DNA from: Priestia megaterium
Lineage (GTDB): Bacteria > Bacillota > Bacilli > Bacillales > Bacillaceae_H
Length of the DNA: 64,000 bases
NCBI GenBank assembly: GCA_008180335.1
Contig: VTEF01000005.1
Span: forward strand, 248,001 to 312,000
Direction: 5' to 3'
The notes beneath the pieces are model-generated. The model ran no database searches. It saw nothing but the letters and a program-made list of their open reading frames with translations, and was not told the origin of the DNA. Below, piece by piece: positions 1-9,048 of the stretch. Made by a program: the position numbers and the translations under genes. Within the stretch, counting starts at the first letter, position 1; each line of letters starts with the position of its first letter.

Positions 1-310
1 CCATCTGAAAATCTTGTCTAATTTTTCTTAATGACGTTCCTTTTACACTCGTAATATCTTTTCCGTCAAAAATAATCTTTCCACTGGTCGGATTTAATAA
101 TCGCAAAATGGTGCGTCCTGCTGTTGATTTCCCGCAACCTGACTCCCCAACAAGTCCTAAGGTTTCACCTTTTCGTATTGAAAATGAAATACCATCAACG
201 GCTTTTACATCCCCAATTTTTTTGCGTAAAAACCCACCTCGAATAGGATAGTACGTTTTTAAGTTCTGCACTTCAAGCAAGATATCTTTTTCCTTTGCTG
301 CTTGACTCAT
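1..310 (-). CDS. appF: Oligopeptide ABC transporter ATP-binding protein AppF, 5' part only
   Basis: This is the N-terminal ~103 residues of a peptide-importer ATPase that runs off the left edge of the window. The Walker A motif GESGCGKST is visible at about residue 55, preceded by the typical AVDGISF segment. The ATG overlaps the appD stop codon (TGATG), so the two ATPases are translationally coupled. App/Opp/Dpp systems use paired ATPases (D and F) to energise peptide uptake through two permeases and a lipoprotein. Assignment to App rather than Opp rests on the neighbouring yjaZ-fabF-fabH order known from B. subtilis; sequence alone would also allow OppF or DppF. Confidence 0.85.
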   Translation of the reverse strand, partial: MSQAAKEKDILLEVQNLKTYYPIRGGFLRKKIGDVKAVDGISFSIRKGETLGLVGESGCGKSTAGRTILRLLNPTSGKIIFDGKDITSVKGTSLRKIRQDFQM

Positions 311-1332
311 CAGCTTGTTTTCACTCCTTCTGAAGGATAGCTATTTTCATACAATAAACATGCGACTTGATGTCCTTGTTCATCTGCTGCTAAACGAGGT
401 ACAATCATTTGGCAGTCTTTCATGACGCTTGAACATCGGTCAGCAAACCGACAACCTGTTCGCGGCATATTGATTAAAGAAGGCACAATTCCTTTTATCG
501 TATTCAATATTTCTGTTTCTTCTTGCATTCGCGGAATCGATTGTAATAATGCTTTTGTGTAAGGATGCTTTGGATTGTAAAAAAGCGTATCAACATCCGT
601 GTGTTCAACTACTTTTCCTCCATACATTACAATTACTTCATCACACATTTCAGCTACTATACCTAGGTCATGAGTAATCATAATGATTGACATGTCATTC
701 ATTTCTTGAATTTCTTTTAATAATTCAAGAATTTGAGCTTGTACTGTTACATCTAATGCGGTTGTTGGTTCATCAGCAATTAATAATTTAGGCTGACAAG
801 CAATCGCTATCGCAATCATAACGCGCTGCCTCATTCCACCTGATAATTGATGCGGATATTCATCAATCAGCTTTTCGGCTCTCGCAATTCCTACACTTTT
901 TAACAGTTTAATACTGCTTTGACGGGCTTCTTTTTTGGAAATAGTTGAGTGGTTAAATAATACTTCTTGAAGTTGATATCCGATTGTTAAGACAGGATTT
1001 AATGATGTCATAGGCTCTTGAAAAATCATGGAGATATCTTTTCCGCGAACATTATTCATTTCGTTATCTGGTAAGTTTGTTAAGTCTACACCATTGAATA
1101 ATACTTGCCCGCCAGCAATTTTACTGTTAATTTTAGGAAGCAAACCAATTACCGATAGCGACAAAACACTTTTCCCGCAGCCTGATTCACCAACAATACC
1201 GACAATCTTTTTTCGCCCGACACGAAACGAGACATCATCAACTGCATTGTGCCAAGATCCATTGATTAAAAAAGCAGTTTCTAGATTTTTTATTTCTAAT
1301 AGGGGTGTTTCGTTTATTGTTTTTCCTTTCAT
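310..1332 (-). CDS. appD: Oligopeptide ABC transporter ATP-binding protein AppD
   Basis: A 340-residue ATPase of the peptide/nickel ABC importer family. It shows Walker A GESGCGKS near residue 49, the signature LSGGMRQRV, Walker B LLIADEPTTALD, and the C-terminal oligopeptide extension with cysteines (TGCRFADRC). These extensions are typical of OppD/AppD. It acts on the cytoplasmic face with AppF to drive peptide uptake. The ATG follows an AGAGGTG ribosome site by about nine bases. The next gene, appF, overlaps its stop. Synteny with yjaZ and the fab genes favours appD; the peptide range cannot be read from sequence. Confidence 0.88.
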   Translation of the reverse strand: MKGKTINETPLLEIKNLETAFLINGSWHNAVDDVSFRVGRKKIVGIVGESGCGKSVLSLSVIGLLPKINSKIAGGQVLFNGVDLTNLPDNEMNNVRGKDISMIFQEPMTSLNPVLTIGYQLQEVLFNHSTISKKEARQSSIKLLKSVGIARAEKLIDEYPHQLSGGMRQRVMIAIAIACQPKLLIADEPTTALDVTVQAQILELLKEIQEMNDMSIIMITHDLGIVAEMCDEVIVMYGGKVVEHTDVDTLFYNPKHPYTKALLQSIPRMQEETEILNTIKGIVPSLINMPRTGCRFADRCSSVMKDCQMIVPRLAADEQGHQVACLLYENSYPSEGVKTS

Positions 1333-1550
1333 ATTTATCGCACACCTCTTATTTCCAGAAAATTGTTATATTTGAATAAGATAATATTACAATATCTTTA
1401 CAAAATCAATATATTTTGAAAATTAATTATATTTAATATCTTCTGTTTTATATCTTTCTTTATCACTTTAACGCATAATCACCTTACATTTTTAAGAATA
1501 ATAGGGTTAAATTACCTGTTACAATATACCTATTAACCTAACAAAAACAG

Positions 1551-2336
1551 CTACAATAAAAATTTAGATTTTTGTAGTATAGTATCGGAGTTCATACGAA
1601 GCAGTTTTTTTGTTGATTTTGTTGAAGGGGATAAGTGGTGGATACAAGATGCTACGAGGTGGTAGCCTACATTGTATCCAAGCATCGGTGGATACCATTT
1701 TTGTCCATATAAAAGATCATTATATTTTCGCTGTGTTGAGTTAATATCCGTGTAAGGCTTTAAATATCTATTCCATAGCTTTAACGCTTCATCTTTTGTA
1801 TAATAAGCAGTCCATGGTGCCATATATTGCTCTCCGCAATATTCTTTTACTGCATGCTCCGCTAACCCTTCCATAATCATCGCATCAAGCAATGTAATGT
1901 CTTTATCTGTTTTGCTGCTTGCTTTTAAACGACACACATGATGGTATTCATGCGTTAAAACAGATAAAACTTCATCATCCGCTGTGTTTTCAGTCAAAAA
2001 CACAAAAACTTTATCTGTAAAAGCGACCCCTGCTCTTCCATGAAATTCATGTTGCATTTTTCGATTTTTAGGATTACTAGGCAATAAGAGAACTGGTACA
2101 TCTGGCCCATTCCATGCTTCTTTTAAATGTTCGTATTTCTGTTTTACTTTTTTCCAAAGCGATTGTCTTTTCAACATATTTTCCATTTCTTTTGCAAACA
2201 TGCCAGACGGAGGGCACATTCCATAATGAATTAATAAATCAATAAACGATTCTCTCTCCAAATCAGGGAAATAAGAGGCTATTTTTTTTACGACATCATC
2301 TTTTTCTGTCCACTTAAATGTAGCGACAATTGGCAT
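1551..2336 (-). CDS. yjaZ: YjaZ-like DUF2268 putative zinc metallopeptidase
   Basis: A 261-residue soluble protein of the DUF2268 family. The zincin signature HEYHH lies about 130 residues in, followed roughly 30 residues later by EGLAEH, which can provide the third zinc ligand. This makes it a probable Zn-dependent peptidase, although no substrate is known to me. An in-frame ATG lies upstream at 2375, but GAGG eight bases before the ATG at 2336 and the family-like start MPIVATF favour the shorter form. It sits between the app operon and fabF as in B. subtilis. The fabF terminator ends upstream of it, so it probably has its own promoter. Confidence 0.82.
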   Translation of the reverse strand: MPIVATFKWTEKDDVVKKIASYFPDLERESFIDLLIHYGMCPPSGMFAKEMENMLKRQSLWKKVKQKYEHLKEAWNGPDVPVLLLPSNPKNRKMQHEFHGRAGVAFTDKVFVFLTENTADDEVLSVLTHEYHHVCRLKASSKTDKDITLLDAMIMEGLAEHAVKEYCGEQYMAPWTAYYTKDEALKLWNRYLKPYTDINSTQRKYNDLLYGQKWYPPMLGYNVGYHLVASCIHHLSPSTKSTKKLLRMNSDTILQKSKFLL

Positions 2337-2407
2337 TTTATCATCCTCACTTTCAAACTGCTGTCGCTTCATCATATGCCGCTTTCAATATTTTGGCTTC
2401 TAAATAC

Positions 2408-2438
2408 AAAAAAAGCTAGGTTCTAAGACCTAGCTTTT
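2408..2438 (-). terminator. Rho-independent terminator of fabH-fabF
   Basis: A perfect 10-bp stem (AAAGCTAGGT with ACCTAGCTTT) and a 6-nt loop lie four bases past the fabF stop. On the minus strand the stem runs into seven T residues. Confidence 0.92.
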
Positions 2439-2441
2439 AAA

Positions 2442-3683
2442 TTAAGCTTCGTATTTTTTAAAGATGATTGTAGCGTTGTGGCCGCCAAAACCAAGTGAAT
2501 TACTTAAAACTGCTTTTACTTCTTGTTTACGCGCTTCATTCGGCACATAATCTAAATCGCACTCAGAGTCTGGAGTAACGTAATTAATTGTTGGCGGAAT
2601 CACACCATCTGTAATTGTTTTAACACTAAAAATGGCTTCAATTCCTCCAGCAGCTCCTAATAAATGACCTGTCATAGATTTTGTTGAACTAATAGCTAAG
2701 TTTCTTGCATAATCTCCAAATACTTCCTTAATGGCCATTGTTTCAAATTTATCATTATATTCTGTACTCGTACCATGAGCATTAATATAATCAATATCCG
2801 TAGGCTGTAAATCAGCATCGGCAATTGCTTTACGCATTGCACGAACGCCACCTTCTCCACCAGGAGCAGGTGCTGTAATGTGATGAGCATCCCCTGTTGA
2901 ACCGTATCCCACAATCTCTGCGTAAATGCGTGCGCCACGGGCTAAAGCATGTTCAAGTTCTTCAAGGACGATGATTCCTGCCCCCTCGCCCATGACAAAG
3001 CCATCGCGGTCTTGATCAAATGGACGACTTGCTTTTTCAGGATCTGGATTGGTTGATAATGCTTTATTTGCACAAAATCCAGCAATTGAAAGTTTCGTAA
3101 TTGGGGCTTCTGTTCCGCCTGTTATCATGATATCTGCATCCCCACGCTGGATTACTTTAAACGCATCTCCAATTGAGTTTGTACCAGTTGCACAAGCTGT
3201 TACCGTACAAGAATTAACGCCTTTAGCGCCTAATGCAATTGATACTTGACCTGCAGCCATATCTGGAATCATCATTGGAATGAAAAACGGACTAACACGA
3301 CGTTGACCTTTTGTTAGCAGCGTTTCGAATTGATTTTCAAATGTTTCCATACCGCCGATTCCTGAGCCAATCCATACTCCAACATTTGGTGCCATTTCAT
3401 CTGTGATCGTTAAATTTGCATCTTTAACCGCCATCATTGCAGCTGCCATTGCATACTGTGTAAAGCGATCCATTTTACGTGCCTCTTTTTTATCTACAAA
3501 CTCTTCTATATTAAAATCTTTTACTTCAGCAGCTACTTTCGCTGGAAATTCCTCTGGATTTAATCGTGTTAACGTTCTAATCCCCGATACACCTGCAATC
3601 GCACTTTTCCAAGAAGTTTCTACATCATTTCCAAGTGGTGTAACAGCTCCAAGACCTGTTACCACAACGCGTTTTTTATTCAT
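2442..3683 (-). CDS. fabF: Beta-ketoacyl-ACP synthase II (FabF)
   Basis: A 413-residue thiolase-fold condensing enzyme that elongates acyl-ACP with malonyl-ACP in cytoplasmic type II fatty acid synthesis. The Cys-His-His catalytic set is visible: nucleophile in TACATGTNS, histidines in [11 protein letters not shown] and [12 protein letters not shown]. The reading frame extends 19 codons upstream, but AAAGGAG eleven bases before the ATG at 3683 and the conserved [10 protein letters not shown] beginning fix the start. It follows fabH in an operon, 34 bases after the fabH stop, and is closed by a strong terminator. Confidence 0.96.
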   Translation of the reverse strand: MNKKRVVVTGLGAVTPLGNDVETSWKSAIAGVSGIRTLTRLNPEEFPAKVAAEVKDFNIEEFVDKKEARKMDRFTQYAMAAAMMAVKDANLTITDEMAPNVGVWIGSGIGGMETFENQFETLLTKGQRRVSPFFIPMMIPDMAAGQVSIALGAKGVNSCTVTACATGTNSIGDAFKVIQRGDADIMITGGTEAPITKLSIAGFCANKALSTNPDPEKASRPFDQDRDGFVMGEGAGIIVLEELEHALARGARIYAEIVGYGSTGDAHHITAPAPGGEGGVRAMRKAIADADLQPTDIDYINAHGTSTEYNDKFETMAIKEVFGDYARNLAISSTKSMTGHLLGAAGGIEAIFSVKTITDGVIPPTINYVTPDSECDLDYVPNEARKQEVKAVLSNSLGFGGHNATIIFKKYEA

Positions 3684-3717
3684 TTCGTACTCATCTCCTT
3701 TAATGACTTTTCTATAA

Positions 3718-4656
3718 TTATTTGCCCCATCTAATCGCAATAGCGCCCCATGTTAAGCCGCCACCAAATCCAACCATAACAAGTAAATCATCATCTTTAA
3801 TTTTTCCCTGTTCAATTTCATGTACAATCGATAAAGGAATAGATGCAGCTGATGTATTTCCATAGTATTGGATTGTTTTTGACATTTTTTCTTCTGGTAA
3901 ATCTAAGCGCTGTCTTGCCGCTTCCATAATTCGAATATTTGCCTGATGCGGAATTAGAAAATCAACATCTTCCTTTGATAATCCGGCTTTGTCAAGCACA
4001 TTGACCGCTGATTCACCCATTTGACGAACAGCAAATTTGAATACTTCTCGTCCGTTCATCACGATATGATCATGTTCATTTTGATATAAGTATTTGCCGC
4101 CTGTACCATCTGACCCTAGTTCAAATGATAAAATACCACGACCTTCTGAAACAGGTCCCATTACAACGGCACCGGCACCGTCACCAAATAACACAGCTGT
4201 GTTTCGGTCTTTCCAGTCCGTAACTTTAGAAAGTTTTTCAACGCCGACAACTAATATATGTTTATAAGCCTTTGTTTCAATGAATTGCTTGGCAGTAATC
4301 ATTCCGTACATAAAACCTGCGCATGCTGCACTCACATCAAAAGCAGATGCTTTTTTTGCACCTAATCTTTCTTGAAGCATACATGATACAGTAGGAAACG
4401 GCTGATCTGGTGTAACAGTCGCTACAATAATCATATCAATTTCTTCTGCCGCGATACCAGCATTATCTAATGCATTAACCGCAGCATGATACGCTAAATC
4501 AGAAGTATCTTCATGATCTGCTGCAATTCGTCGCTGTTCAATTCCTGTTCTTGTACGAATCCATTCATCAGATGTATCCATTATTTTTTCAAGATCAAAA
4601 TTTGTTACAATTTTTTCTGGTATATAACGTCCAATTCCTAAAACACCAGCGTTCAT
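3718..4656 (-). CDS. fabH: Beta-ketoacyl-ACP synthase III (FabH)
   Basis: A 312-residue initiating condensing enzyme that joins acyl-CoA (branched or acetyl) with malonyl-ACP. Catalytic Cys in [10 protein letters not shown], His in [11 protein letters not shown] and Asn in [10 protein letters not shown] are present. A GTG lies nine bases upstream but overlaps the Shine-Dalgarno AAAGGAG; the ATG at 4656 has an eight-base spacing and gives the length expected of B. subtilis FabHA. It is first in the fabH-fabF operon, downstream of a promoter with a FapR-like half-site. I see no second fabH in the window. Confidence 0.95.
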   Translation of the reverse strand: MNAGVLGIGRYIPEKIVTNFDLEKIMDTSDEWIRTRTGIEQRRIAADHEDTSDLAYHAAVNALDNAGIAAEEIDMIIVATVTPDQPFPTVSCMLQERLGAKKASAFDVSAACAGFMYGMITAKQFIETKAYKHILVVGVEKLSKVTDWKDRNTAVLFGDGAGAVVMGPVSEGRGILSFELGSDGTGGKYLYQNEHDHIVMNGREVFKFAVRQMGESAVNVLDKAGLSKEDVDFLIPHQANIRIMEAARQRLDLPEEKMSKTIQYYGNTSAASIPLSIVHEIEQGKIKDDDLLVMVGFGGGLTWGAIAIRWGK

Positions 4657-4734
4657 ACAATTCACTCCTTTAATAAAAGGCCTATATTTTATTTTACTAA
4701 AAAATAAAACCTAGATCCGTCATTTCATTCATAA

Positions 4735-4767
4735 ATTATAATCAATTATTATGAGTTGGTACTAATT
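4735..4767 (-). promoter_or_regulatory. fabH promoter with candidate FapR half-site
   Basis: A minus-strand TATAAT at 4735-4740 is a good -10. About 19 bases upstream, ATTAGTACC (4759-4767) matches the half-site word of FapR operators, which control fab genes in Bacillus. The second half is poorly conserved, so FapR binding is an inference. Confidence 0.4.
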
Positions 4768-4881
4768 TTACTTCATTTTTTATTTTTTGTCTATATAGGT
4801 GTTTGTCCCACCCGTATTTCTTGCTTCAACATATAGTAATTATACAACAACACTTTAGTATGAAAGGAAGGAATGAACGCA

Positions 4882-5073
4882 ATGGCTAGAGAACAGTCAT
4901 CGGATTTTTTCTCCAACCTTATGTTTGGAAATCAGCAACAAGAAATGAAAGATACAACTGATTTAAGCTTCCTACTTAATCAAATGGATGAAATCATTGG
5001 CTCAATTGAACAGCTTGCTCCTATTTTAATTCAATTAGCTCCATTACTTGACTTATTTATCGACAAAAAATAA
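4882..5073 (+). CDS. yjzB: YjzB-like small protein, unknown function
   Basis: A 63-residue acidic protein without a recognisable domain. Its second half (repeated Leu/Ile around QLAPILIQLAPLLDLFI) could form an amphipathic helix or a membrane-associated hairpin. An alternative ATG at 4873 adds three residues; the AAAGGAAGG ribosome site (4863-4871) is too close to that ATG and somewhat far from 4882, so the start is uncertain. The gene diverges from fabH and converges on comZ, exactly where yjzB lies in B. subtilis. The name therefore rests on position; function is not known. Confidence 0.6.
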   Translation: MAREQSSDFFSNLMFGNQQQEMKDTTDLSFLLNQMDEIIGSIEQLAPILIQLAPLLDLFIDKK

Positions 5074-5102
5074 CAGCTCAGATTTTCTGAGCTGTTATTT
5101 TT
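5066..5102. terminator. Bidirectional terminator between yjzB and comZ
   Basis: AACAGCTCAGA and TCTGAGCTGTT pair around a TTT loop, flanked by A-run and T-run, so it can stop transcription of both convergent genes. Confidence 0.9.
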
Positions 5103-5295
5103 AATTATTTTCTTCCTGTGCTAATGCATCCTGTCTTCCAAGCTCATAGGCATCGTTCATTACTTTAGTAAGTAAAGCCAAGACAGGTTGAATATGCTCC
5201 ATCGAGAGTTCTACACCGGTTTGATCTAAAATTTCTTTTGCCTCCGGCAAGTATTTCATTGCGATTTGCATAAACTGCATATTTTGTTGTTCCAT
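5101..5295 (-). CDS. comZ: ComG operon repressor ComZ
   Basis: A 64-residue cytoplasmic protein matching ComZ, a negative regulator of the late competence operon comG in B. subtilis. The recognisable core is QIAMKYLPEAKEIL followed by ELSMEHIQPVL and MNDAYELGRQDA. AAAGGAG sits eight bases before the ATG. In B. subtilis the positive regulator med lies directly upstream in the same operon; here no med-like gene is present and the next upstream gene is an epimerase-like protein. Confidence 0.88.
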   Translation of the reverse strand: MEQQNMQFMQIAMKYLPEAKEILDQTGVELSMEHIQPVLALLTKVMNDAYELGRQDALAQEENN

Positions 5296-5467
5296 TTGCT
5301 CGTCTCCTTTATCTGATTAGGCTTAGATTAGTCATCTTCTTATATTAAATTGTTCTGAGCCACCTTTTTTAGCAGGTTAACGAACTGCCAAGAAAGATTG
5401 GTCTATTAACTAATCATTCATTCCTTTATATTAGCTATTTTTACACCAAAGCACAACTTCTGGACTG

Positions 5468-6349
5468 TTAAAAAGGTAAAAATAACATTCTCATATGTTT
5501 TTTCTGTGCAAAGATGCCTTCTTTTAGCGGAGTGCTTGAGCGATAGTGAAGAAGTTGTTTTCCTTTTTCACTTACTTGATACTTATCTTCTCTATTCGTA
5601 TCATCAATCGTTTGAATATGAAGTATCTTTGCTCCTTCATTCCATTCACTTATTTGATCATCGAAAAGATGAATAAGTTCATAGGGTGTTGCAACATCTT
5701 TGCAATGAACTAATGATTGAACAATATCTTCAATATATGCAATGCAATCTGTTCCTTCTCTAATCGTTGGTGTCTCTCTTTTAATAATTGCTTGTGAATA
5801 ACACATTGAAAGCGGCTGCCAAGGACCATATACATTAGGGATGCGTACAATCATACACTGCAACCCACTTTGTTTATACTTTAAAACAATTTGCTCAAAA
5901 TGAAAGAGCAGCCGCCCTTCACTATTATCTGGTTCAGGTAAGGTATGTTCATCAATCATTTCTTGATGTTTTCCAAATACACGCATAGTAGAAATTAAAA
6001 CAAATTTTGTATCGGTTTGAGTACATTTAACCAATGTATCACGCAAAAACTGTTGAGCATGATTCATTTCATTTCGCAAAAAATCTGAATGATAAAAATC
6101 CCCACCGTCAAAATACGCAAAATAAACGATATCTGTATCATGTGTAATAGCTGCTAACGAGTTACCTACCTCTTCGGTCTTAAAGTTCGCATTTCTTCCT
6201 AAAAGAAACTTCATTTCATCCTGAAGGGATTTCTCTGATTCATGAGCTGGATGGGTATATCCGCTAACTTCCTCACCATTTTCTAAGAAAGCTGTGCATA
6301 TTCGAAAACCCACAAACCGATTGGCTCCTATTACCACAATATTTCCCAT
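5468..6349 (-). CDS. NAD(P)-dependent epimerase/dehydratase-like protein (YjaV position)
   Basis: A 293-residue extended short-chain dehydrogenase. The N-terminal Rossmann fold starts MGNIVVIGANRFVG, an imperfect GxxGxxG, followed by VYFAYFDGG. The usual catalytic YxxxK is not obvious: the corresponding stretch carries RLLFHFEQIVLKYK, so it may bind nucleotide without classic epimerase chemistry. GGAGG is seven bases from the ATG. It lies between comZ and a hydrolase-like gene, the position of yjaV in B. subtilis. Substrate unknown. Confidence 0.72.
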   Translation of the reverse strand: MGNIVVIGANRFVGFRICTAFLENGEEVSGYTHPAHESEKSLQDEMKFLLGRNANFKTEEVGNSLAAITHDTDIVYFAYFDGGDFYHSDFLRNEMNHAQQFLRDTLVKCTQTDTKFVLISTMRVFGKHQEMIDEHTLPEPDNSEGRLLFHFEQIVLKYKQSGLQCMIVRIPNVYGPWQPLSMCYSQAIIKRETPTIREGTDCIAYIEDIVQSLVHCKDVATPYELIHLFDDQISEWNEGAKILHIQTIDDTNREDKYQVSEKGKQLLHYRSSTPLKEGIFAQKKHMRMLFLPF

Positions 6350-6454
6350 TTATTCGCCTCCACTTTTAAATTTGAATGCTTTTGATGAAGCAACCAGCAT
6401 TCTAACTAATTCTAATTAGTCTCTTTTTTCCTTTGATTAATTGTTCGTTAAATT

Positions 6455-6491
6455 TAAAAAAGCTCCTAAGATATGTATAATCATAGGAGCT
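6455..6491 (-). terminator. Terminator of the yjaU-like gene
   Basis: On the minus strand GCTCCTA and TAGGAGC pair five bases past the stop codon and are followed by six T residues. Confidence 0.82.
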
Positions 6492-6495
6492 CTCC

Positions 6496-7233
6496 TTATA
6501 ACACTTTTTCATGCTGTTTATAAAATTGTGAGAGCGAACGTTCAAATAAATATCGCTTCTCCATCAAATAAAGAGAAAGGGAAATAGGAGACTGCAGCTG
6601 TTCGCGGTGTTGTTCATATCGCTTACTATGAAGAAGAGGGTAATGTGTGGCTTCATTGGCTGATGTCCAAATTTTTACAGGTAATGTTGCTTTCAGTTGT
6701 TCAATTTTAAGATAGTTTGAAATAATATTTCGAACTTGCTTTCGATCAATCTCATAGGCTTGCGTCATATCTCTCATAAATTGTTTGTAGAAAAATTTAT
6801 GATTTTTTTCATGTTCTACATGCGTATGCAAATCGATACACGGATTTAACAATGCTACTGAACGAATAAAGGATTCTCCGCCTTCCATTAATTGTATCGC
6901 AAGTAGTGCACCCATTCCTTCTGCTAAAATGTGAATTCGTTTATTTAAAATTTCTTGCTTCATTGTAAGATGATAGAGTTGTTTCGCCAGTCGATTTGCT
7001 TTCGGACATCCCCAGTGACGACCATATAAATTTGAGTAAAAAACCGTATAACCTTCTTCTTGCAAATACTGCAGCAATTGAGCACGGCCACCATGCTGAA
7101 TCCAAAGACTTGTCGAACTTTCAACAAAATGATCTTTATCACCAAGCACTAACACACCGAAACCGTTCGGTCTTTCTGGTACGTGTACAACATTCCATTG
7201 AGTATCTAAGCTAAAAAAACGTCGATGCATCAT
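6496..7233 (-). CDS. Alpha/beta-hydrolase-like protein (YjaU position)
   Basis: A 245-residue protein with the shape of an alpha/beta hydrolase. A nucleophile-elbow-like HILAEGMGALLA has Glu-Gly in place of the usual GxSxG serine, so a catalytic serine is not evident. The stretch SVALLNPCIDL follows as in the fold. It may be a degenerate hydrolase. GGAGG precedes the first of two ATGs by about seven bases. It is transcribed with its own terminator, next to the epimerase-like gene, as yjaU/yjaV are in B. subtilis. No function can be assigned. Confidence 0.68.
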   Translation of the reverse strand: MMHRRFFSLDTQWNVVHVPERPNGFGVLVLGDKDHFVESSTSLWIQHGGRAQLLQYLQEEGYTVFYSNLYGRHWGCPKANRLAKQLYHLTMKQEILNKRIHILAEGMGALLAIQLMEGGESFIRSVALLNPCIDLHTHVEHEKNHKFFYKQFMRDMTQAYEIDRKQVRNIISNYLKIEQLKATLPVKIWTSANEATHYPLLHSKRYEQHREQLQSPISLSLYLMEKRYLFERSLSQFYKQHEKVL

Positions 7234-7557
7234 GATTGTTCCTCCATATAAAAAGCTAGCTTCCTTCCATATACTTTATGAAAGAGGAGTTAAAAATGAC
7301 CGAGCACAACGCCTATTTCTTATCTTTCTTTTCGCACCTTTTCACAAAGTAAGATACACCTCAACCAGAGACAAAACCTTCACTGATTAAAGCTTTTACT
7401 TTACATGTCTCAGTTCGAGTATAAAATCCATGATTTATACGCATTTTTATTTCAACGCTACATTCATGTCGCTAGATATTCATAAAAAATTCAATTTCCT
7501 CTTTGTCCTTCCTATGATAGAATAAAATCAAACTGTAATGTAAACGAGGTGAGTACC
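7234..7557. other. Intergenic region between yjaU-like gene and yjzD
   Basis: This gap holds divergent promoter space. TATGATAGAATAAAAT just upstream of yjzD looks like a -10 region. It also holds one copy of the dispersed repeat (7345-7402). Nothing else is evident. Confidence 0.5.
7345..7402 (-). repeat. Dispersed intergenic repeat, copy A
   Basis: Read on the minus strand it begins GTAAAGTAAAAGCTTTAATC and continues CAGTGAAGG, a diverged form of the unit ATAAAGTGAAACTT-taATCAGTG seen also at 13863, 24253, 30846, 31156 and 39050. AAAG and CTTT arms can form a small hairpin. Confidence 0.45.
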
Positions 7558-7746
7558 ATGCGTTTCATAATGACCTTTTTTTGGAGCTTCGTATTAGTTA
7601 ATATGGCTATGTACGTAATCTCTTCAATGTCTAGTGTACCTTATACTTTCGCAACCGCTTCCATTCTTAGCGTTGTATTTGCAGTGCTTGTCATGATTTT
7701 AGGAGAAGCAGGCATTCCTAATGAACCTGTACATGACCATCATTAA
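7558..7746 (+). CDS. yjzD: YjzD, DUF2929 small membrane protein
   Basis: A 62-residue protein with two predicted membrane helices (MRFIMTFFWSFVLVNMAMYVI and FATASILSVVFAVLVMIL) and a short His-rich tail. The DUF2929 family is restricted to bacilli and has no assigned role. A GTG nine bases upstream is in frame, but GAGGTG overlaps it and serves the ATG at 7558. It lies beside yjaU-like and yjzC-like genes as in B. subtilis, here separated from yjzC by an araC gene and clpB. A strong terminator follows directly. Confidence 0.85.
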   Translation: MRFIMTFFWSFVLVNMAMYVISSMSSVPYTFATASILSVVFAVLVMILGEAGIPNEPVHDHH

Positions 7747-7786
7747 AAAAAGTGTTAGCACAAATAAGGTGCTAACACTTTTTTAT
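7747..7786 (+). terminator. Terminator of yjzD
   Basis: AAAGTGTTAGCAC and GTGCTAACACTTT form a 13-bp stem immediately after the stop codon, followed by T residues. Confidence 0.93.
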
Positions 7787-8092
7787 GAATTCTTTAAAAA
7801 CCCTTATGCCATTTCATAAGTCTGCCCGTGCTTGCTCACACTTTTCCCCTGTTACCTACTGATAAATATCCCCTTATAATCGGTAATTTCTTGCTGATTC
7901 CTTCAAAGATCCCCTTCTAAAACATAAAAACATTTTCACGTATATTACACTTTTTTCAGATAATTTTCTGTTGCTGCGGCTAGTCATAAACCACAGCAGC
8001 AGCAAAATATTTTTAAATAACTATAGAAAAATGAAAGCGATTACGTTAAAGTGTAACTAACATCTATTTCATTCAAAAAAGAAGGTGAAAAT
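7787..8092. other. Intergenic region upstream of the araC-family gene
   Basis: After the yjzD terminator this stretch is AT-rich and gene-free. A partial inverted repeat around 7970-8006 (GCTGCGG with CCACAGC) and the cre-like site at 8031 are the only structures I can point to. No tRNA or small ORF is convincing. Confidence 0.45.
8031..8045 (+). promoter_or_regulatory. cre-like CcpA site
   Basis: ATGAAAGCGATTACG matches the catabolite-responsive element consensus WTGNAANCGNWNNCW at every position but the last. It lies about 50 bases before the start of the AraC-family gene. Carbon-catabolite control of that gene is an inference. Confidence 0.5.
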
Positions 8093-8986
8093 TTGCTAAC
8101 ACAGTTTCATTTGAAAGAGTATGCAACTTATTCCTATCGCTTCTTAGAGTCTCGAACAACCAATGTCGCTCAGCTATGTTCTGTAGGCTGGGATAAAGCA
8201 TACTCTTCTTTAGATAATTGGAATAATAATTTGCGTAAAGATACTGGTAAATATCTTTTTAAATATACGGTTTCAGGTTATGGAACGCTTACTATTGGTG
8301 GTAAAGAATATAAAGTAGATGCAGGCAAAGCATTTTTGATCAATAAGCTTGATGATTACTACTATTATTTCCCAAAAGAAAGTGAAAACTGGGAATTTAT
8401 CTTTCTGACGCTTTCCGGAGATGAAGTGAATAAATGTTGGAACTATATTCAATCAGCCTTTCAGCCGATTATCCGCTTCCATCCTGAATCATCACCCATT
8501 CAATTGTTAACTCAGATTTATAAATGTGCCAGTGAAAAGAGCATAATGGATCCCTTCCATGCTTCTAGTTTATCCTACGGTTTTGTGATGGAATTATATC
8601 AATATGTAAAAAGCATGGATGCGTTCACTGACGATTGGCCGGAAAGCATTATTCGTTCTATTTTGTTCGCTCGAAATTATTATCATAAAGAAATAGGACC
8701 TGATGAAATGGCAGAATCGGCAAATTTATCACGTTATCATTTCAGTCGGCTATTCAAACAAACAACCAGGCTTACACCCATTCAGTATTTAACGAAGCTG
8801 CGTATCGAAAAAGCTGCAGACCTGTTAAATCAAACAAGATATTCAATTGAAGAAATCGCCGAAAATGTTGGCTATGCCAATGCTAATTACCTGACAAAAG
8901 TATTTCGTAAAACAACCACTATGACGCCGGGCCAATATCGAAAAAAGAGTGCTTCAATTAATGAACACTTTATTCTACCTGAGTAA
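8093..8986 (+). CDS. AraC-family transcriptional regulator with N-terminal cupin sensor
   Basis: A 297-residue regulator. Residues ~1-140 form a cupin-like arm typical of sugar-sensing AraC proteins (GYGTLTIGGKEYKVDAGKAFLIN). The C-terminal ~100 residues carry two helix-turn-helices: ADEMAESANLSRYHFSRLFK-type text around residues 205-225, and SIEEIAENVGYANANYLTKVF near 255. The start is a TTG, five bases after GAAGGTGA; no closer ATG exists. It stands alone between yjzD and clpB, an insertion relative to B. subtilis order, with a cre-like site upstream, so a carbohydrate-linked regulon elsewhere is likely. Target unknown. Confidence 0.85.
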   Translation: MLTQFHLKEYATYSYRFLESRTTNVAQLCSVGWDKAYSSLDNWNNNLRKDTGKYLFKYTVSGYGTLTIGGKEYKVDAGKAFLINKLDDYYYYFPKESENWEFIFLTLSGDEVNKCWNYIQSAFQPIIRFHPESSPIQLLTQIYKCASEKSIMDPFHASSLSYGFVMELYQYVKSMDAFTDDWPESIIRSILFARNYYHKEIGPDEMAESANLSRYHFSRLFKQTTRLTPIQYLTKLRIEKAADLLNQTRYSIEEIAENVGYANANYLTKVFRKTTTMTPGQYRKKSASINEHFILPE

Positions 8987-9017
8987 AACTACATGACATG
9001 ATAAAAATAGTGAGCAC

Positions 9018-9047
9018 AAAAAGACCATTTCTCGAAATGGTCTTTTC
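9018..9047. terminator. Bidirectional terminator between araC-type gene and clpB
   Basis: AAAAGACCATTT and AAATGGTCTTTT pair around CTCG, with T-rich ends on both strands; the clpB stop is two bases away. Confidence 0.92.
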
Positions 9048-9048
9048 T

